The notes under the pieces were generated by a model, which did not search any database, was not told the DNA's origin, and was given only the letters and a program-made list of their open reading frames with translations. This document shows, piece by piece, positions 38,270 through 47,154 of a stretch of 64,000 nucleotides of DNA. Where the stretch lies: the NCBI RefSeq assembly GCF_014841115.1, contig NZ_JACYTP010000001.1, positions 496,001 through 560,000 on the forward strand, given 5' to 3'. The DNA comes from Photobacterium arenosum (lineage in GTDB: Bacteria; Pseudomonadota; Gammaproteobacteria; Enterobacterales; Vibrionaceae). A program made the position numbers and the translations under genes. How positions within the stretch are numbered: position 1 is the first letter of the stretch; every line of letters starts with the position of its first letter.

Positions 38270-39181
38270 TCAAATTCCAGTTGACAGATATCGCTCAGTT
38301 TGGCTCGCAGCAATGGTTAAGATCTTTTTCCCTGCATTCTCTTTTCTGGCAGCCAGCTCTAGAGCGCAATGGATAGACGCGCCTGATGAAATACCCAGTA
38401 ATAGTCCTTCCTCGCATATCACTTTTCGAGTCATCGTTATCGCATCATCACCCTCGATCACATAGACTTCATCAATAACTTCCCGATCGACCGTTTTCGC
38501 GATGATTCCCGGCCCGATCCCCAAAACACCATGATTCGAATTGACTTCTGAGAAAGATGTCCGACCACTAAGAACGGCTGCACCTTTCGGTTCAATGGCA
38601 ATTACTTTTGTCTGGTGATTATGCTGCTTAAGGGTATTTCCGATGCCATTACAATGTCCGCCAGTCCCCACCCCGGCAATAAAAATGTCAGGCGTACCAT
38701 CAAAGAAATCGATGATTTCCCTTGCCGTCTGAACATGTGCGAATGGGTTATTCTGATTATTTCCCTGATCAACCAGGAAATAATTTTCCTGGCTCGCGAG
38801 TTCAATGGCACGAGACACAGCGCCTTGATAGTTCAATTCAGCAGGCGTCAACTCAATTTGAGCACCCAGAAGCTCCAAAAGCTTTTTCCGCTCTTCGGTA
38901 ACATATTCTGGCATGACAATAATCAGTGGCAGACCCATCGAAGCACATATCCCGGCCAAAGAGATACCCGTATTCCCCGTCGTCGCTTCAACAATCGTCG
39001 TATTGCGCTGAATTGAACCATCTGCAATCGCTGCATCAATCATCGATTTCGCCGCTCTATCTTTGATTGATCCCCAAGGATTCAGAAATTCCAATTTAAT
39101 ATAGATATCGGCATATAAATTTTTTGTTAAACTTTGAAGTTTAATGATAGGCGTATTACCAACTAGATGTGAGATATTCAT
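38270..39181 (-). CDS. Cysteine-synthase-like PLP enzyme (beta-substitution)
   Basis: The 303-residue protein is a fold-type II PLP enzyme: NISHLVGNTPIIKLQ, the PLP lysine in FLNPWGSIKDRAA (Lys40), the phosphate/substrate loop EATTGNTGISLAG (67-72), GVGTGGHCNGIGNTL and GISSGASIHCALEL. Cysteine synthases, cystathionine beta-synthase and the SbnA-type enzymes replace the beta substituent of an activated serine by a nucleophile. The NPWGSIKDR motif is nearer to the CBS/SbnA type than to CysK. It is the first gene of the operon. It is not a redundant cysK because of the specialised partners. Confidence 0.82.
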   Translation of the reverse strand: MNISHLVGNTPIIKLQSLTKNLYADIYIKLEFLNPWGSIKDRAAKSMIDAAIADGSIQRNTTIVEATTGNTGISLAGICASMGLPLIIVMPEYVTEERKKLLELLGAQIELTPAELNYQGAVSRAIELASQENYFLVDQGNNQNNPFAHVQTAREIIDFFDGTPDIFIAGVGTGGHCNGIGNTLKQHNHQTKVIAIEPKGAAVLSGRTSFSEVNSNHGVLGIGPGIIAKTVDREVIDEVYVIEGDDAITMTRKVICEEGLLLGISSGASIHCALELAARKENAGKKILTIAASQTERYLSTGI

Positions 39182-39255
39182 TTCATTTCCTTATTTAGAC
39201 AAAGACACCCTAAATTTATTGATAATCACGTCAAAACAATCACATGCAACATTTA

Positions 39256-39283
39256 ATTATAATATAATCAACCAGATGTAAAA
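39256..39283 (-). promoter_or_regulatory. Candidate promoter of the PLP-enzyme operon
   Basis: On the minus strand TTTTAC or TTTACA (39283-39277) is followed 15-16 bp later by a perfect TATAAT (39261-39256), about 75 bp upstream of the ATG. The surrounding DNA is very AT-rich, so chance matches are common. Confidence 0.35.
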
Positions 39284-39780
39284 TGGCCGTATTGAATTAG
39301 CGAAGAGGCATTTAACCCGACTGAAATAACACAAGATCTCAGTAAATGATCAATCTTGAAAATTGAAATAATAAAAAACAATAAGACAGAACAAAGCTTT
39401 TTATAGATTCATAATCATGAAAAACTTTATCCATCAACCTTTGAAACAAAAAAGACAAAATTCATACTGATGATATGAAACAAGATTCTAATAGATATTA
39501 TTTTTCACATCAACATTAAAAACAACATTTCTATTTATTATCAAAACAGTCAAATAAGATAAAAGATATACCCTGCAAAAATAGAGTACCAGAATATGAC
39601 TTAATTCATATCCCTGAGATGTCACTCATATAGTGCTTGAACAATATGAAAAAAAATTGACAGCATTCATAAAATAAAAACTCAATAATAGTAATTGATA
39701 AACTTGATATCTCTATGTTGAGTCGTTAATCAAAAGGGGCGTCCTAGTCTTCACTTTAGCTAAGAAAATACACCCAGCCC
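39284..39780. other. Very AT-rich gene-free spacer of about 500 bp
   Basis: No open frame with a start site is seen on either strand. The stretch is dominated by A and T with many AAAA/TTTT and ATAA tracts, unlike the balanced DNA on both sides. It resembles the AT-rich upstream regions that H-NS-type proteins bind on acquired genes. No hairpin or repeat was noticed. Confidence 0.5.
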
Positions 39781-40021
39781 GTCATTGCCGCGCAGGCGGC
39801 AATCCAGATAACGAGTGCGATATCTGAAGTATTGCTGGTTTGTCGCGCTTGAGTTCGGGGCTCCTCTCAACATCTTTGTGCGCGCGCCAGTGACTTTATG
39901 CTGGCATTAGAGTTACCAGAAATGCCTTGGGGTTCATTGCTATTGGACGGGCAGATTGCAGGCGCTTCCGGCGCCGACAACCTGAAATACATCCATGTAT
40001 TTTTTCCCTTGGGGAGTGGAT
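39781..40021 (-). repeat. Composite hairpin repeat, divergent copy in inverted orientation
   Basis: Read on the minus strand the order is the same as in the other copies: AAAATACA/TGTATTTT hairpin, core palindrome GGTTGTCGGCGC/GCGCCTGCAATC, a decayed third hairpin ending in CTGGCGCGCGC, the tail AACTCAAGCGCGACA, and finally a hairpin ATTGCCGC/GCGGCAAT (39784-39803). Sequence has drifted while stems are kept. Confidence 0.75.
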
Positions 40022-40065
40022 TTATTGAGGTCAGGTTATTACAGTACAGGCTCTGTAAGCTGATC

Positions 40066-40449
40066 CTATTTATTCAGCTCACTTCTTGCTGCGGAAAGTT
40101 CTGCCTCTGCTTCTTGCAGCTTATTCATTCTTTTCTCAATTTTATTGGCTCTGCCAGATTCCTGGGCGTCTTTCAGTTCAAGCGTGCGCTCAGCAACTTC
40201 CTGTTCTTTTTCATTAACTTTTGCAAGTCTTTCGCGCATTAATCCTTCATCCGTACAATGATCCTGTACTTCTTTTAGCGCTTTTTCCAGACCGGCGACA
40301 CGATGAGTATTGTCATTACTTTTCGCATATTCGATTTGCTGCTGTATCTCATAAGCTTTGGCGTCGCACCCTTTGAGAGGTTCCTGAGCCAGGCTGGGAA
40401 AAGTGGCAATTGTAGCCAAAAAACTGAAACCGATGATCTTCTTTAACAT
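40066..40449 (-). CDS. DUF1090-family periplasmic protein (YqjC-like)
   Basis: The 127-residue product has a signal peptide (MLKKIIGFSFLATIATFPSLAQ) and a helical, highly charged body with GCDAKAYEIQQQIEYAKSNDNTHRVAGLEKALKEVQDHC, the conserved DUF1090 block with two cysteines. The function is unknown. GGAGG precedes the ATG at 40449. It sits between two copies of the composite repeat. Confidence 0.85.
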   Translation of the reverse strand: MLKKIIGFSFLATIATFPSLAQEPLKGCDAKAYEIQQQIEYAKSNDNTHRVAGLEKALKEVQDHCTDEGLMRERLAKVNEKEQEVAERTLELKDAQESGRANKIEKRMNKLQEAEAELSAARSELNK

Positions 40450-40545
40450 AAATGTCCTCCTATAGAATTTATGCATTATCCATATAAAAGATAGGGATTA
40501 AAAGCAATTATTCTGGAGTGTTGGATAATATGTTTGTGCATGAAA

Positions 40546-41096
40546 GTATGTCGCGCCTGAGTTTGAGGCATCTCTCAGCCTTAAGAATCGTACTCGCTGT
40601 ATGGATTCCCGCCTGTCGCGGGAATGACGGATTGAAAATGTATATCGGTGGCACAACCCAGGGAAAAAATTCAGGACGAATTTTTAGGTTGTCGGCGCCG
40701 GGAGCGCCTGCAACCGACCCGGACAGCGCCAGAGAACAACAAGGCATTTCTGGGTACTCTGTTTGCCCCAAAAGAGTACCTGGCGCGCATGAGAAAATGC
40801 TGAGTGAAGCACAGAACGCAAGCGCGACATACTCAGCCAGCCTTAAGAATCGTACTCGCTGTATGGATTCCCGCCTGTCGCGGGAATGACGAATTGAAAA
40901 TGTATATCGGTGGCACAACCCGAGGGAAAAAATTCAGGACGAATTTTTAGGTTGTCGGCGCCGGGAGCGCCTGCAACCGACCCGGACGGCGCCAGAGAAC
41001 AACAAGGCATTTCTGGGTACTCTTTTTGCCCCAAAAGAGTACCTGGCGCGCATAAGAAAGTGCGGAGTGATGCTCCGGATTAAAAGCGCGACATAC
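40546..41096. repeat. Composite hairpin repeat, two-core copy with inverted ends
   Basis: The element begins with GTATGTCGCGC (40546-40556) and ends with its exact reverse complement GCGCGACATAC (41086-41096). Between them are two direct units, each with a hairpin ATTCCCGC/GCGGGAAT (40605-40625 and 40867-40887), an AAAATTC/GAATTTT hairpin, the GGTTGT...ACAACC-type core palindrome and the GGTACTCT/AGAGTACC hairpin. The unit spacing is 262 bp. This is the copy with the clearest terminal inverted repeats. Confidence 0.85.
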
Positions 41097-41132
41097 CATC
41101 AAACCTGTTTACCCGCCTCACACAAGCCTGAC

Positions 41133-41984
41133 TCACCCAATCTCAAACGAGGTCACACCAAATAACCGCTCCAGCGGTAATGCCGGTTGCTCCCCGGTGT
41201 ACATACGCGCGGTACCAAACGACACCGCCATGTCGTATTTTTCCGCCAGTGTGATGGCGGCCTGATTGATTTCCGGAACATCAAGAAAAAGCGGTTGTGA
41301 GGGTTCTATCGCTGATTTCAGGGCGACGAATAGACGCTCGGCCAGATCGGTATTCTCTGCGTACAGCGGGCCGATTTTATAGCCGTTGCGACACTGGCGG
41401 ATCACGCCTATACCTGCCAGCATGCCATTTTCCAGAATGCCTAATGCATGGCAGTCTGGCTGGGTAATCCAATGTTGCAGAAACTCGGGTCTAGAAGCAG
41501 GAAAGAAAAGCTGATCGTAAGCAGCGACGGTTTCAAACGGCAGTGCTGTCAGTACCACAATCGCGTGATCCTCGGGTGATTGTCCGCCGCTGAGCCCTTC
41601 ATAACGCAGGTTGCTGTATGCCAGTTGAAAGCCGGATTTCTTATAATTGTCCTGCTGTTCCACCACCCCATCCAGGCCGATGTTGCAATCTTCCAGGTGC
41701 GCCAGTGCCGCATTCCATATCTGTACGCCATAGCCCTGACCACGGTATTCTGGTTTGACGATATAAAAGCCAATAAAACCGAAAGACGCATCGTAGCGAA
41801 TCGCCGAAATGGTCGCTATCGGTTCATCATCCAATACACCGACCAGAAAACCGGTTTTGTCGGCGTAGTAGTAAGAGTCGGCATCATGCAGGCCGGGATT
41901 CCAGCCTTCCTGCGCAGCCCATTCGACAGCAATGCTGACTTCGTCCGGTTTCATGGTTCTGATTTCGTAGTGTTTGCTGTCCAT
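41133..41984 (-). CDS. GNAT-family N-acetyltransferase (two-domain, YitH-like)
   Basis: The 283-residue protein has an N-terminal GNAT domain (about 1-125) with IGFYIVKPEYRGQGYGVQIWNAAL, the acetyl-CoA-binding R/QxxGxG/A loop, and a second acetyltransferase-like domain (about 140-280) seen in the YitH/HI1317 group. The substrate is unknown. The ATG at 41984 is better spaced from the AGAGGG site than the one at 41990. Confidence 0.85.
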   Translation of the reverse strand: MDSKHYEIRTMKPDEVSIAVEWAAQEGWNPGLHDADSYYYADKTGFLVGVLDDEPIATISAIRYDASFGFIGFYIVKPEYRGQGYGVQIWNAALAHLEDCNIGLDGVVEQQDNYKKSGFQLAYSNLRYEGLSGGQSPEDHAIVVLTALPFETVAAYDQLFFPASRPEFLQHWITQPDCHALGILENGMLAGIGVIRQCRNGYKIGPLYAENTDLAERLFVALKSAIEPSQPLFLDVPEINQAAITLAEKYDMAVSFGTARMYTGEQPALPLERLFGVTSFEIG

Positions 41985-42088
41985 GCGCATCCCTCTGGCA
42001 GATAGATGATGTGATTAAAATATAGTTTGAAATCAGCAAGAACGCTGTCGCATCACCCGCTTGTTTCAGTCAGTCTGCGCTGTGGGAG

Positions 42089-42562
42089 TTATAGCACCAT
42101 TCTCATAATATGCTGCGGGCCAGCGGCTCCACCGAGATAGAGCTCATGGGTATCGATAAACCCGCCCTGCTGATAACAATGTCTGGCTGCAGGGTTTTTA
42201 CAGTTCACTGTCAGATAAATCTGATCAAAACCGGGATAAGCAGATAGCAGAAACGCTTTCAGGGCCAGAACCGCACGCTTGGCGTAACCTTTGCCCTGAT
42301 GGTGATGATCGATAAAGAAAGCACGTAAACCGAGCGCCTCTGGATGGGCGAAGTCGTATCTGTGCCCGTACTGCGTATCGATCAGAAAAAAGCCGACAAC
42401 CGTGTTGCCATCCAGAATCACGTGCGGGTGGAGCTTATCATCGATGTTAACCAGCAGCTCTTCCATTGTACCAACGAATTTCACCTGCTCTGTTGCTACC
42501 GACAACTCAGCCACCTGCGGTAAATGCGCAGGGGTCATCCCTTGGATATCAATCTCTTTCAT
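42089..42562 (-). CDS. GNAT-family N-acetyltransferase
   Basis: The 157-residue protein has the GNAT core: VVGFFLIDTQYG, LGLRAFFIDHHHQGKGYAKRAVLALKAFL (acetyl-CoA loop QGKGYA) and LTVNCKNPAARHCYQQGGFIDTHELYLGGAAGPQHIMRMVL. It resembles spermine/spermidine-type acetyltransferases in layout, but the substrate is open. The ATG at 42562 is used; a TTG at 42586 is an alternative. Confidence 0.85.
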   Translation of the reverse strand: MKEIDIQGMTPAHLPQVAELSVATEQVKFVGTMEELLVNIDDKLHPHVILDGNTVVGFFLIDTQYGHRYDFAHPEALGLRAFFIDHHHQGKGYAKRAVLALKAFLLSAYPGFDQIYLTVNCKNPAARHCYQQGGFIDTHELYLGGAAGPQHIMRMVL

Positions 42563-42734
42563 GGCTCGCGACTCAATCAAAAACAATCCGTTATAGCCCT
42601 GATAGTAAGGCGTACGGCTCGCAAATTCCGAACATCAATTCCCGAGAGGTTGAGCCAGATCCCTTTTTTCAGTCTGCCAGGCATTATAGTGGAGTAAGGT
42701 CGAATGCAACGGAGTGACATTCTGCACCCCAACA

Positions 42735-42749
42735 AGTGACAGTGTCACT
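42735..42749. promoter_or_regulatory. Palindromic operator-like site
   Basis: AGTGACAGTGTCACT is a perfect inverted repeat (7-bp arms, 1-bp centre), followed at 42755 by another half, AAGTCACT. It lies about 70 bp upstream of the 22-codon gene at 42820. The binding protein is unknown; the HTH gene at 43989 is one candidate. Confidence 0.45.
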
Positions 42750-42819
42750 AGATAAAGTCACTCAATATCGTGGCATCGATCGTTTTCAGTATAAGTAGTC
42801 TTTTTACAAGGAGTGATTT

Positions 42820-42888
42820 ATGGCTAAACGAGTCTCGAACAAGCGCATCAAAGAAATCCTGAAAGCAGCCACTGAGAAGAAAAATTAA
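42820..42888 (+). CDS. Very small basic protein (22 residues)
   Basis: The ATG has a near-perfect ribosome binding site, AAGGAG, 7 bp upstream. The frame encodes MAKRVSNKRIKEILKAATEK plus KN and stops at TAA. The product is strongly basic and could form one amphipathic helix. A palindromic site lies upstream and a GC-rich hairpin follows within 30 bp, so the unit looks like a complete small gene. I do not know a homologue. Confidence 0.5.
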   Translation: MAKRVSNKRIKEILKAATEKKN

Positions 42889-42917
42889 GCGGCTAATCTT
42901 TTAGCGCGATAAAAACC

Positions 42918-42942
42918 ACAACCCCGCCAGATGCGGGGTTGT
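42918..42942. terminator. Hairpin terminator between the small gene and the aldo/keto reductase gene
   Basis: ACAACCCCGC (42918-42927) and GCGGGGTTGT (42933-42942) form a 10-bp stem with a 5-nt loop. On the minus strand it is followed by GGTTTTTATC, so it ends the reductase transcript; on the plus strand the T run is weak. Confidence 0.8.
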
Positions 42943-42967
42943 GTCGTTATGGCCGAGTGAAAACGGG

Positions 42968-43876
42968 TTACGGCACACCATGACCTTTCGACGCCACCCA
43001 CACACGGAACCATTGTTCGCGGCTCAGTTCAAATGCCAGCGCGGCGATAGCATCTTCAACCCGCTCAATTTTACCGGAACCGATAATCGGCAACGGCTTA
43101 GACGGCAAACGGCGTACCCAGGCGTAGATCACCTGATCAATGGAACTGGCGCCGATTTCCTGGCGGATCGCTTCCAGTTCGCTGCGAACACGGCTCACCT
43201 GCTCTGACTGCCCATTAAAGATCTCACCGCCGGCCATGCAGGACCATGCCATCGGCCTGGTGCGTTTCATCTGCAGTTGATCCAGCGTGCCGTCATGGCA
43301 AACCTCGAAGTTGAGCGGATTGATTTCCACCTGATTGGTCACCAAAGGCGCATCCAGACGTGACTGCAGGAGATCAAACTGTGCAGGAGAAAAATTCGAC
43401 ACCCCAAAGTGGGCCACTTTGCCCTGCTGTTTCAGCGCCGCAAAAGCTTCTGCGACTTCGTCGGCATCCATCAGCACATCCGGGCGGTGAATCAAGAGGA
43501 CATCTAACTGTTCAACGCCCAGACGTTGCAGTGAATTGTTCACCGACTCAGTAATATGCGCTTTACCTGTGTTGTAATGGTTGATTCTCTGCTCGGGATA
43601 CTGGCTGCCGCACAGCTTGATATCGCATTTAGAGACGATCTGAATCTGCCCGCGCACACTGGGATCCAGCGCCAGCGCTTCACCAAACAATTGCTCACAA
43701 GTGTAACCGCCATAAATGTCGGCGTGGTCAACGGTAGTAATGCCCAATTCAATATGCTGTTTCAGGAAGGTCAGACGTTCCTGCGGGGTCATGCCCCACT
43801 CCGCCAGACGCCAGTAGCCCTGAACCAATTCAGAAAGCTGCGGCCCTTTTGGCGTCAGTTCGACGTTTGCCACCAT
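42968..43876 (-). CDS. Aldo/keto reductase (YdhF-like)
   Basis: The 302-residue TIM-barrel oxidoreductase has the family landmarks GITTVDHADIYGGYTCEQLFGEAL (catalytic Asp and Tyr), VLLIHRPD (His), FGVSNFSPAQFDLL and PLPIIGSGKIERVEDAI. It reduces aldehydes or ketones with NADPH; the substrate is unknown. The ATG at 43876 has GGAG 9 bp upstream. Confidence 0.92.
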   Translation of the reverse strand: MVANVELTPKGPQLSELVQGYWRLAEWGMTPQERLTFLKQHIELGITTVDHADIYGGYTCEQLFGEALALDPSVRGQIQIVSKCDIKLCGSQYPEQRINHYNTGKAHITESVNNSLQRLGVEQLDVLLIHRPDVLMDADEVAEAFAALKQQGKVAHFGVSNFSPAQFDLLQSRLDAPLVTNQVEINPLNFEVCHDGTLDQLQMKRTRPMAWSCMAGGEIFNGQSEQVSRVRSELEAIRQEIGASSIDQVIYAWVRRLPSKPLPIIGSGKIERVEDAIAALAFELSREQWFRVWVASKGHGVP

Positions 43877-43988
43877 GGTCCATACTCCTTTATTCATTGC
43901 CCGAAATAATTCGCTGAACGTATCCTAGGCTGGATCGTCCCCTCGGGCAATGATATAACCCACAAGTTTCGAACCAGAGTACGAGTCT

Positions 43989-44396
43989 ATGTCATTTGCT
44001 CAACGCTTGCGCAGCCTGATTGGCGAAGAAAGTATCAGTGGTTTTGCCCGCCGGGTTGAGCTGAATGAAGCCTTGATCCGCAAATACCTCAACGGCAGCG
44101 AACCCAGCCTGCAAAAAGCCAATCAAATTGCGGTGAAAGCCAATTGCTCACTGGAGTGGTTAGCCACCGGCTGTGGTTACCTGTACCGGCAGGCAGAAGT
44201 GGTCGACAAAGAGGCGTTGGCGGCAGCCTGGGAGCATGTCACAGGCCAGCCTTTTGACGGTGTTCGCGCAGAAGAGTTAATCAAAGTGCTGGCGGGTTAT
44301 CAGTTTCTGCGCAGCCACAAGAAGACAGACGGCTTTCTTGATGTTCAGGCCATGGCGACCTTTCTCTCTGTCGCCCGCCAGCGCGAACCTGTATAG
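43989..44396 (+). CDS. Helix-turn-helix DNA-binding protein
   Basis: The 135-residue protein has an N-terminal Xre/CI-type helix-turn-helix: FAQRLRSLIGEESISGFARRVELNEALIRKYLNGSEPSLQKANQIAVKANCSLEWLATG (about 3-60). The C-terminal half is helical and has no protease motif, so it is not a self-cleaving repressor. It is divergent from the aldo/keto reductase gene by 112 bp and may regulate it; this is inferred from position only. Confidence 0.8.
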   Translation: MSFAQRLRSLIGEESISGFARRVELNEALIRKYLNGSEPSLQKANQIAVKANCSLEWLATGCGYLYRQAEVVDKEALAAAWEHVTGQPFDGVRAEELIKVLAGYQFLRSHKKTDGFLDVQAMATFLSVARQREPV

Positions 44397-44399
44397 CCG

Positions 44400-44428
44400 A
44401 AAAAAATGCCATCCGGCTGGATGGCATT
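44400..44428 (-). terminator. Rho-independent terminator of the LonB-like gene
   Basis: AATGCCATCC (44405-44414) and GGATGGCATT (44419-44428) form a 10-bp stem with a 4-nt loop. On the minus strand it continues into seven T, 36 bp after the protease gene. Confidence 0.9.
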
Positions 44429-44464
44429 CTCTGTTTCCGATAACAGGTTTCCTGTCACACGGTT

Positions 44465-46834
44465 TTATTTGCGCATCGCATTGAGCTTATTTTGCGCAAT
44501 GCCCAGTACAGATTCCGGCGGGTAATTATCGTCCTGCCAGTCACCGGCATCTTTGCCGGTGAGCAAGCTGATCGCCTCACTGACATGGGAAATCGCCCAG
44601 ATGTGGAAATCGCCTTTTTCAACAGCGGTGAGAATGTCTTTGCGTAACATCAGGTTATGGGCATTCGACAGCGGGATAATCACCCCCTGGTTGTTATGCC
44701 GCCCCTTGATGGTACAGACATCAAAGTAGCCTTCAATTTTTTCATTCACACCGCCAATCGGTTGCGCCTGACCAAACTGATTCATCGAGCCGGTAATCGC
44801 AATCGACTGATTGATCGGGCAGCCGGAAAACGCAGAGATAATGGCACACAGCTCGGCCATCGAGGCACTGTCGCCATCCACGCCACCGTAAGATTGCTCA
44901 AACGTCAGATGTGTGGTCAGCGGAATGCGTGCGCTCTTGCCAAACAGCGACGACAGGTAAGCGGTCAGTATCATCACGCCTTTTGAGTGAATACGCCCGC
45001 CCAGCTTCACGCTGCGCTCGATATCCATCACCTCGCCTTCCCCCCAAGAGGTGGTGGCCGTGATCCGGTTCGGTAAGCCGAAACGGTGATCCGAGGTCGA
45101 TACCACGGACAGACCATTGATCTGACCGATAACATCACCCTGAGTATCAATCAGGGTTGTGCCGTTCCTGAAGGTATGCAGCATCTGATCCTGCAGGCGG
45201 CTAACCCGTTTTTCCTGTCGCAGCAAGGCCTGTTCGACATGGGCGACACGGATCATATTGGCATTGGCGGCTCTGGCGGTGTAATTGGTCTCGCGCAGCA
45301 GATTGGCGATATCCGCCGAGTGCAGCGACAGTTTGTTCTGATCCTCTGCCTGGCGGGAGCTGTATTCTATGATGCGGGCAATGGCTTTACGGTCGCAATG
45401 CAGCATGCCGTTATCGTGCACGATGCTGGAAATAAAACGCGCATACTGCAGCTCAGACTCATCGGTGCGTTCCATTTCATCTTCAAAATCCGCGGTCACA
45501 CGGAACAACTCACTGAAGTCGGGATCATAATGAACCAGTAACTGATAGGTCTGATAATCACCGAACAGGATGATTTTGACATCCAGCGGAATGGGTTCAG
45601 GCTCCAGCGAAATCGTCCCCGACAGCGTGACTTCCCGCTCCAGCGAACTCAGATTCAGCTTGCGTGAACGCAATGCCCGTTTCAGGCCGTCCCACACATA
45701 AGGGCGCTCCAGCACTTTCACCGCATCCATCAGCAACACGCCGCCATTGGCACGGTGCAGGCTGCCGGAGCGAATCAGCGAGAAATCGGTAAACACAGTG
45801 CCTTTGTAGGTCGCGTTCTCTATGTAGCCAAAGATGGCGTGATAGTTAGGGCTTTCTTCCACCACAATCGGAAAGCGTTCAGTCTCCTGGCTGACCAGCA
45901 CATTAACCTGATAACGACGCGGCATTTTCTTATCCAGCGCGGCATAAGACAGCGCGACCTGATCTTCACTTTCTTCTAAAAAGATATCGAGGTTTTCCAG
46001 AATGTCTTTCTGCATCGCCGTGAGATAGTCTTTTATCTCAGTATGACCGCGGTACTGCTTTTTAAGCGGTTTAACAAAATGCGAGACAACTTCCAGCGCC
46101 ACTTCTTCATTGAGCTTCTGGATTTTATCGGAAAACTCTTCTTCCCAGTCAGTGAGCTGGCGCGCAATGCCGCGCAGTTTCACTTCCAGCGCCGTGATAA
46201 TCGTTTCGAATTTTTCCTGCTCTTTTTCAGGCAGCGCGATAAAACTTTCTTCGGTGTGCGGCTCTTCACCATTCATCGCAATCAGCTGATAATCGCCCTG
46301 AGTCGTCAGGGTCAGACTCACCTTTTGCTCTTTCGCTTGTTCGGTTAAATTGCCCAGGGCGGTTTGCTGTTTCTCCGCCAACTGATTTTTCAGCTGTTCC
46401 GAGCGCGAATAATACATTTCGTTATCGAACGCCAGCGGCAAGGCTTTCACCAGGCGAAGCATCAGCTTTTCAATGTCTTTTTTGAACGGCATCCCCGTGC
46501 CGGGCTTTAGTTTCAGCAGTTTAGGGGTACGTGTTTCTTCAAAGTTGGCGACATAACACCAGTCATACAGTGGCGTGGCATCCCCGTTCGGATCATGGCG
46601 GTTCAGATAACGCAGTACCATAGTCCGTTTACCCAGCCCGTTCCGGCCGATGGCATATATGTTGTACCCTTTTTCTTTAATCGACATCGCGAACTCAACC
46701 GCCTGCTGAGCGCGCTCCTGCCCCACAATTTCGTTCAGGGGTGCTAAATGTTTGGTTGATGAAAATTCGGCATCCAGCCCGTTTAAGGTGCAGGTGCGGT
46801 ACAGGGTATCTGCTTGTAATGATTTCATTGTCAT
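44465..46834 (-). CDS. LonB-like ATP-dependent protease
   Basis: The 789-residue protein has an AAA ATPase domain with Walker A GRNGLGKRT (63-71), a long inserted helical/coiled region (about 150-290), a Walker B region in RANGGVLLMDAVKVLE, and a C-terminal Lon protease domain. The catalytic Ser is in DGDSASMAELCAI (near 655) and the Lys in GGVNEKIEGYFDVC (near 698). This is larger than E. coli YcbZ and belongs to the AAA_32 type. It is a cytoplasmic quality-control protease of unknown targets. The ATG at 46828 is an alternative start. Confidence 0.9.
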   Translation of the reverse strand: MTMKSLQADTLYRTCTLNGLDAEFSSTKHLAPLNEIVGQERAQQAVEFAMSIKEKGYNIYAIGRNGLGKRTMVLRYLNRHDPNGDATPLYDWCYVANFEETRTPKLLKLKPGTGMPFKKDIEKLMLRLVKALPLAFDNEMYYSRSEQLKNQLAEKQQTALGNLTEQAKEQKVSLTLTTQGDYQLIAMNGEEPHTEESFIALPEKEQEKFETIITALEVKLRGIARQLTDWEEEFSDKIQKLNEEVALEVVSHFVKPLKKQYRGHTEIKDYLTAMQKDILENLDIFLEESEDQVALSYAALDKKMPRRYQVNVLVSQETERFPIVVEESPNYHAIFGYIENATYKGTVFTDFSLIRSGSLHRANGGVLLMDAVKVLERPYVWDGLKRALRSRKLNLSSLEREVTLSGTISLEPEPIPLDVKIILFGDYQTYQLLVHYDPDFSELFRVTADFEDEMERTDESELQYARFISSIVHDNGMLHCDRKAIARIIEYSSRQAEDQNKLSLHSADIANLLRETNYTARAANANMIRVAHVEQALLRQEKRVSRLQDQMLHTFRNGTTLIDTQGDVIGQINGLSVVSTSDHRFGLPNRITATTSWGEGEVMDIERSVKLGGRIHSKGVMILTAYLSSLFGKSARIPLTTHLTFEQSYGGVDGDSASMAELCAIISAFSGCPINQSIAITGSMNQFGQAQPIGGVNEKIEGYFDVCTIKGRHNNQGVIIPLSNAHNLMLRKDILTAVEKGDFHIWAISHVSEAISLLTGKDAGDWQDDNYPPESVLGIAQNKLNAMRK

Positions 46835-47154
46835 ACCCTTCCCCTTATCTCTCCACTGATAGTCATTTCAGTGTAGCCAGCAATTAGTTACTTTTTAGTG
46901 ACTTAGCTTGGTTTTAAGGAGTTAATCGTTTGATTGGTGGTTTTTTGTGCGATGGGAGGGGGTATTGCTAGCCTTAACGTGAGTGAAAATGTATGTCGCG
47001 CTTTAGCTTTTGTGTAATCCTTGTCCATTCAAGAGGTAGATTTACACCGATATATGTCCCATTTTAAAATCAAACAATTTGACATATTGATTGAAGGTAA
47101 TAATTTTATATTGCTATAGGAAATTAATTTCAACTCTGTTTTAAGGAACGACAT
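46835..47154. other. 320-bp spacer with a relic of the composite repeat
   Basis: This divergent spacer changes from balanced to AT-rich DNA near 46.9-47.0 kb. At 46991-47003 it holds GTATGTCGCGCTT, the end sequence of the composite repeat in inverted orientation, with no other part of it. No gene is visible. Confidence 0.55.
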
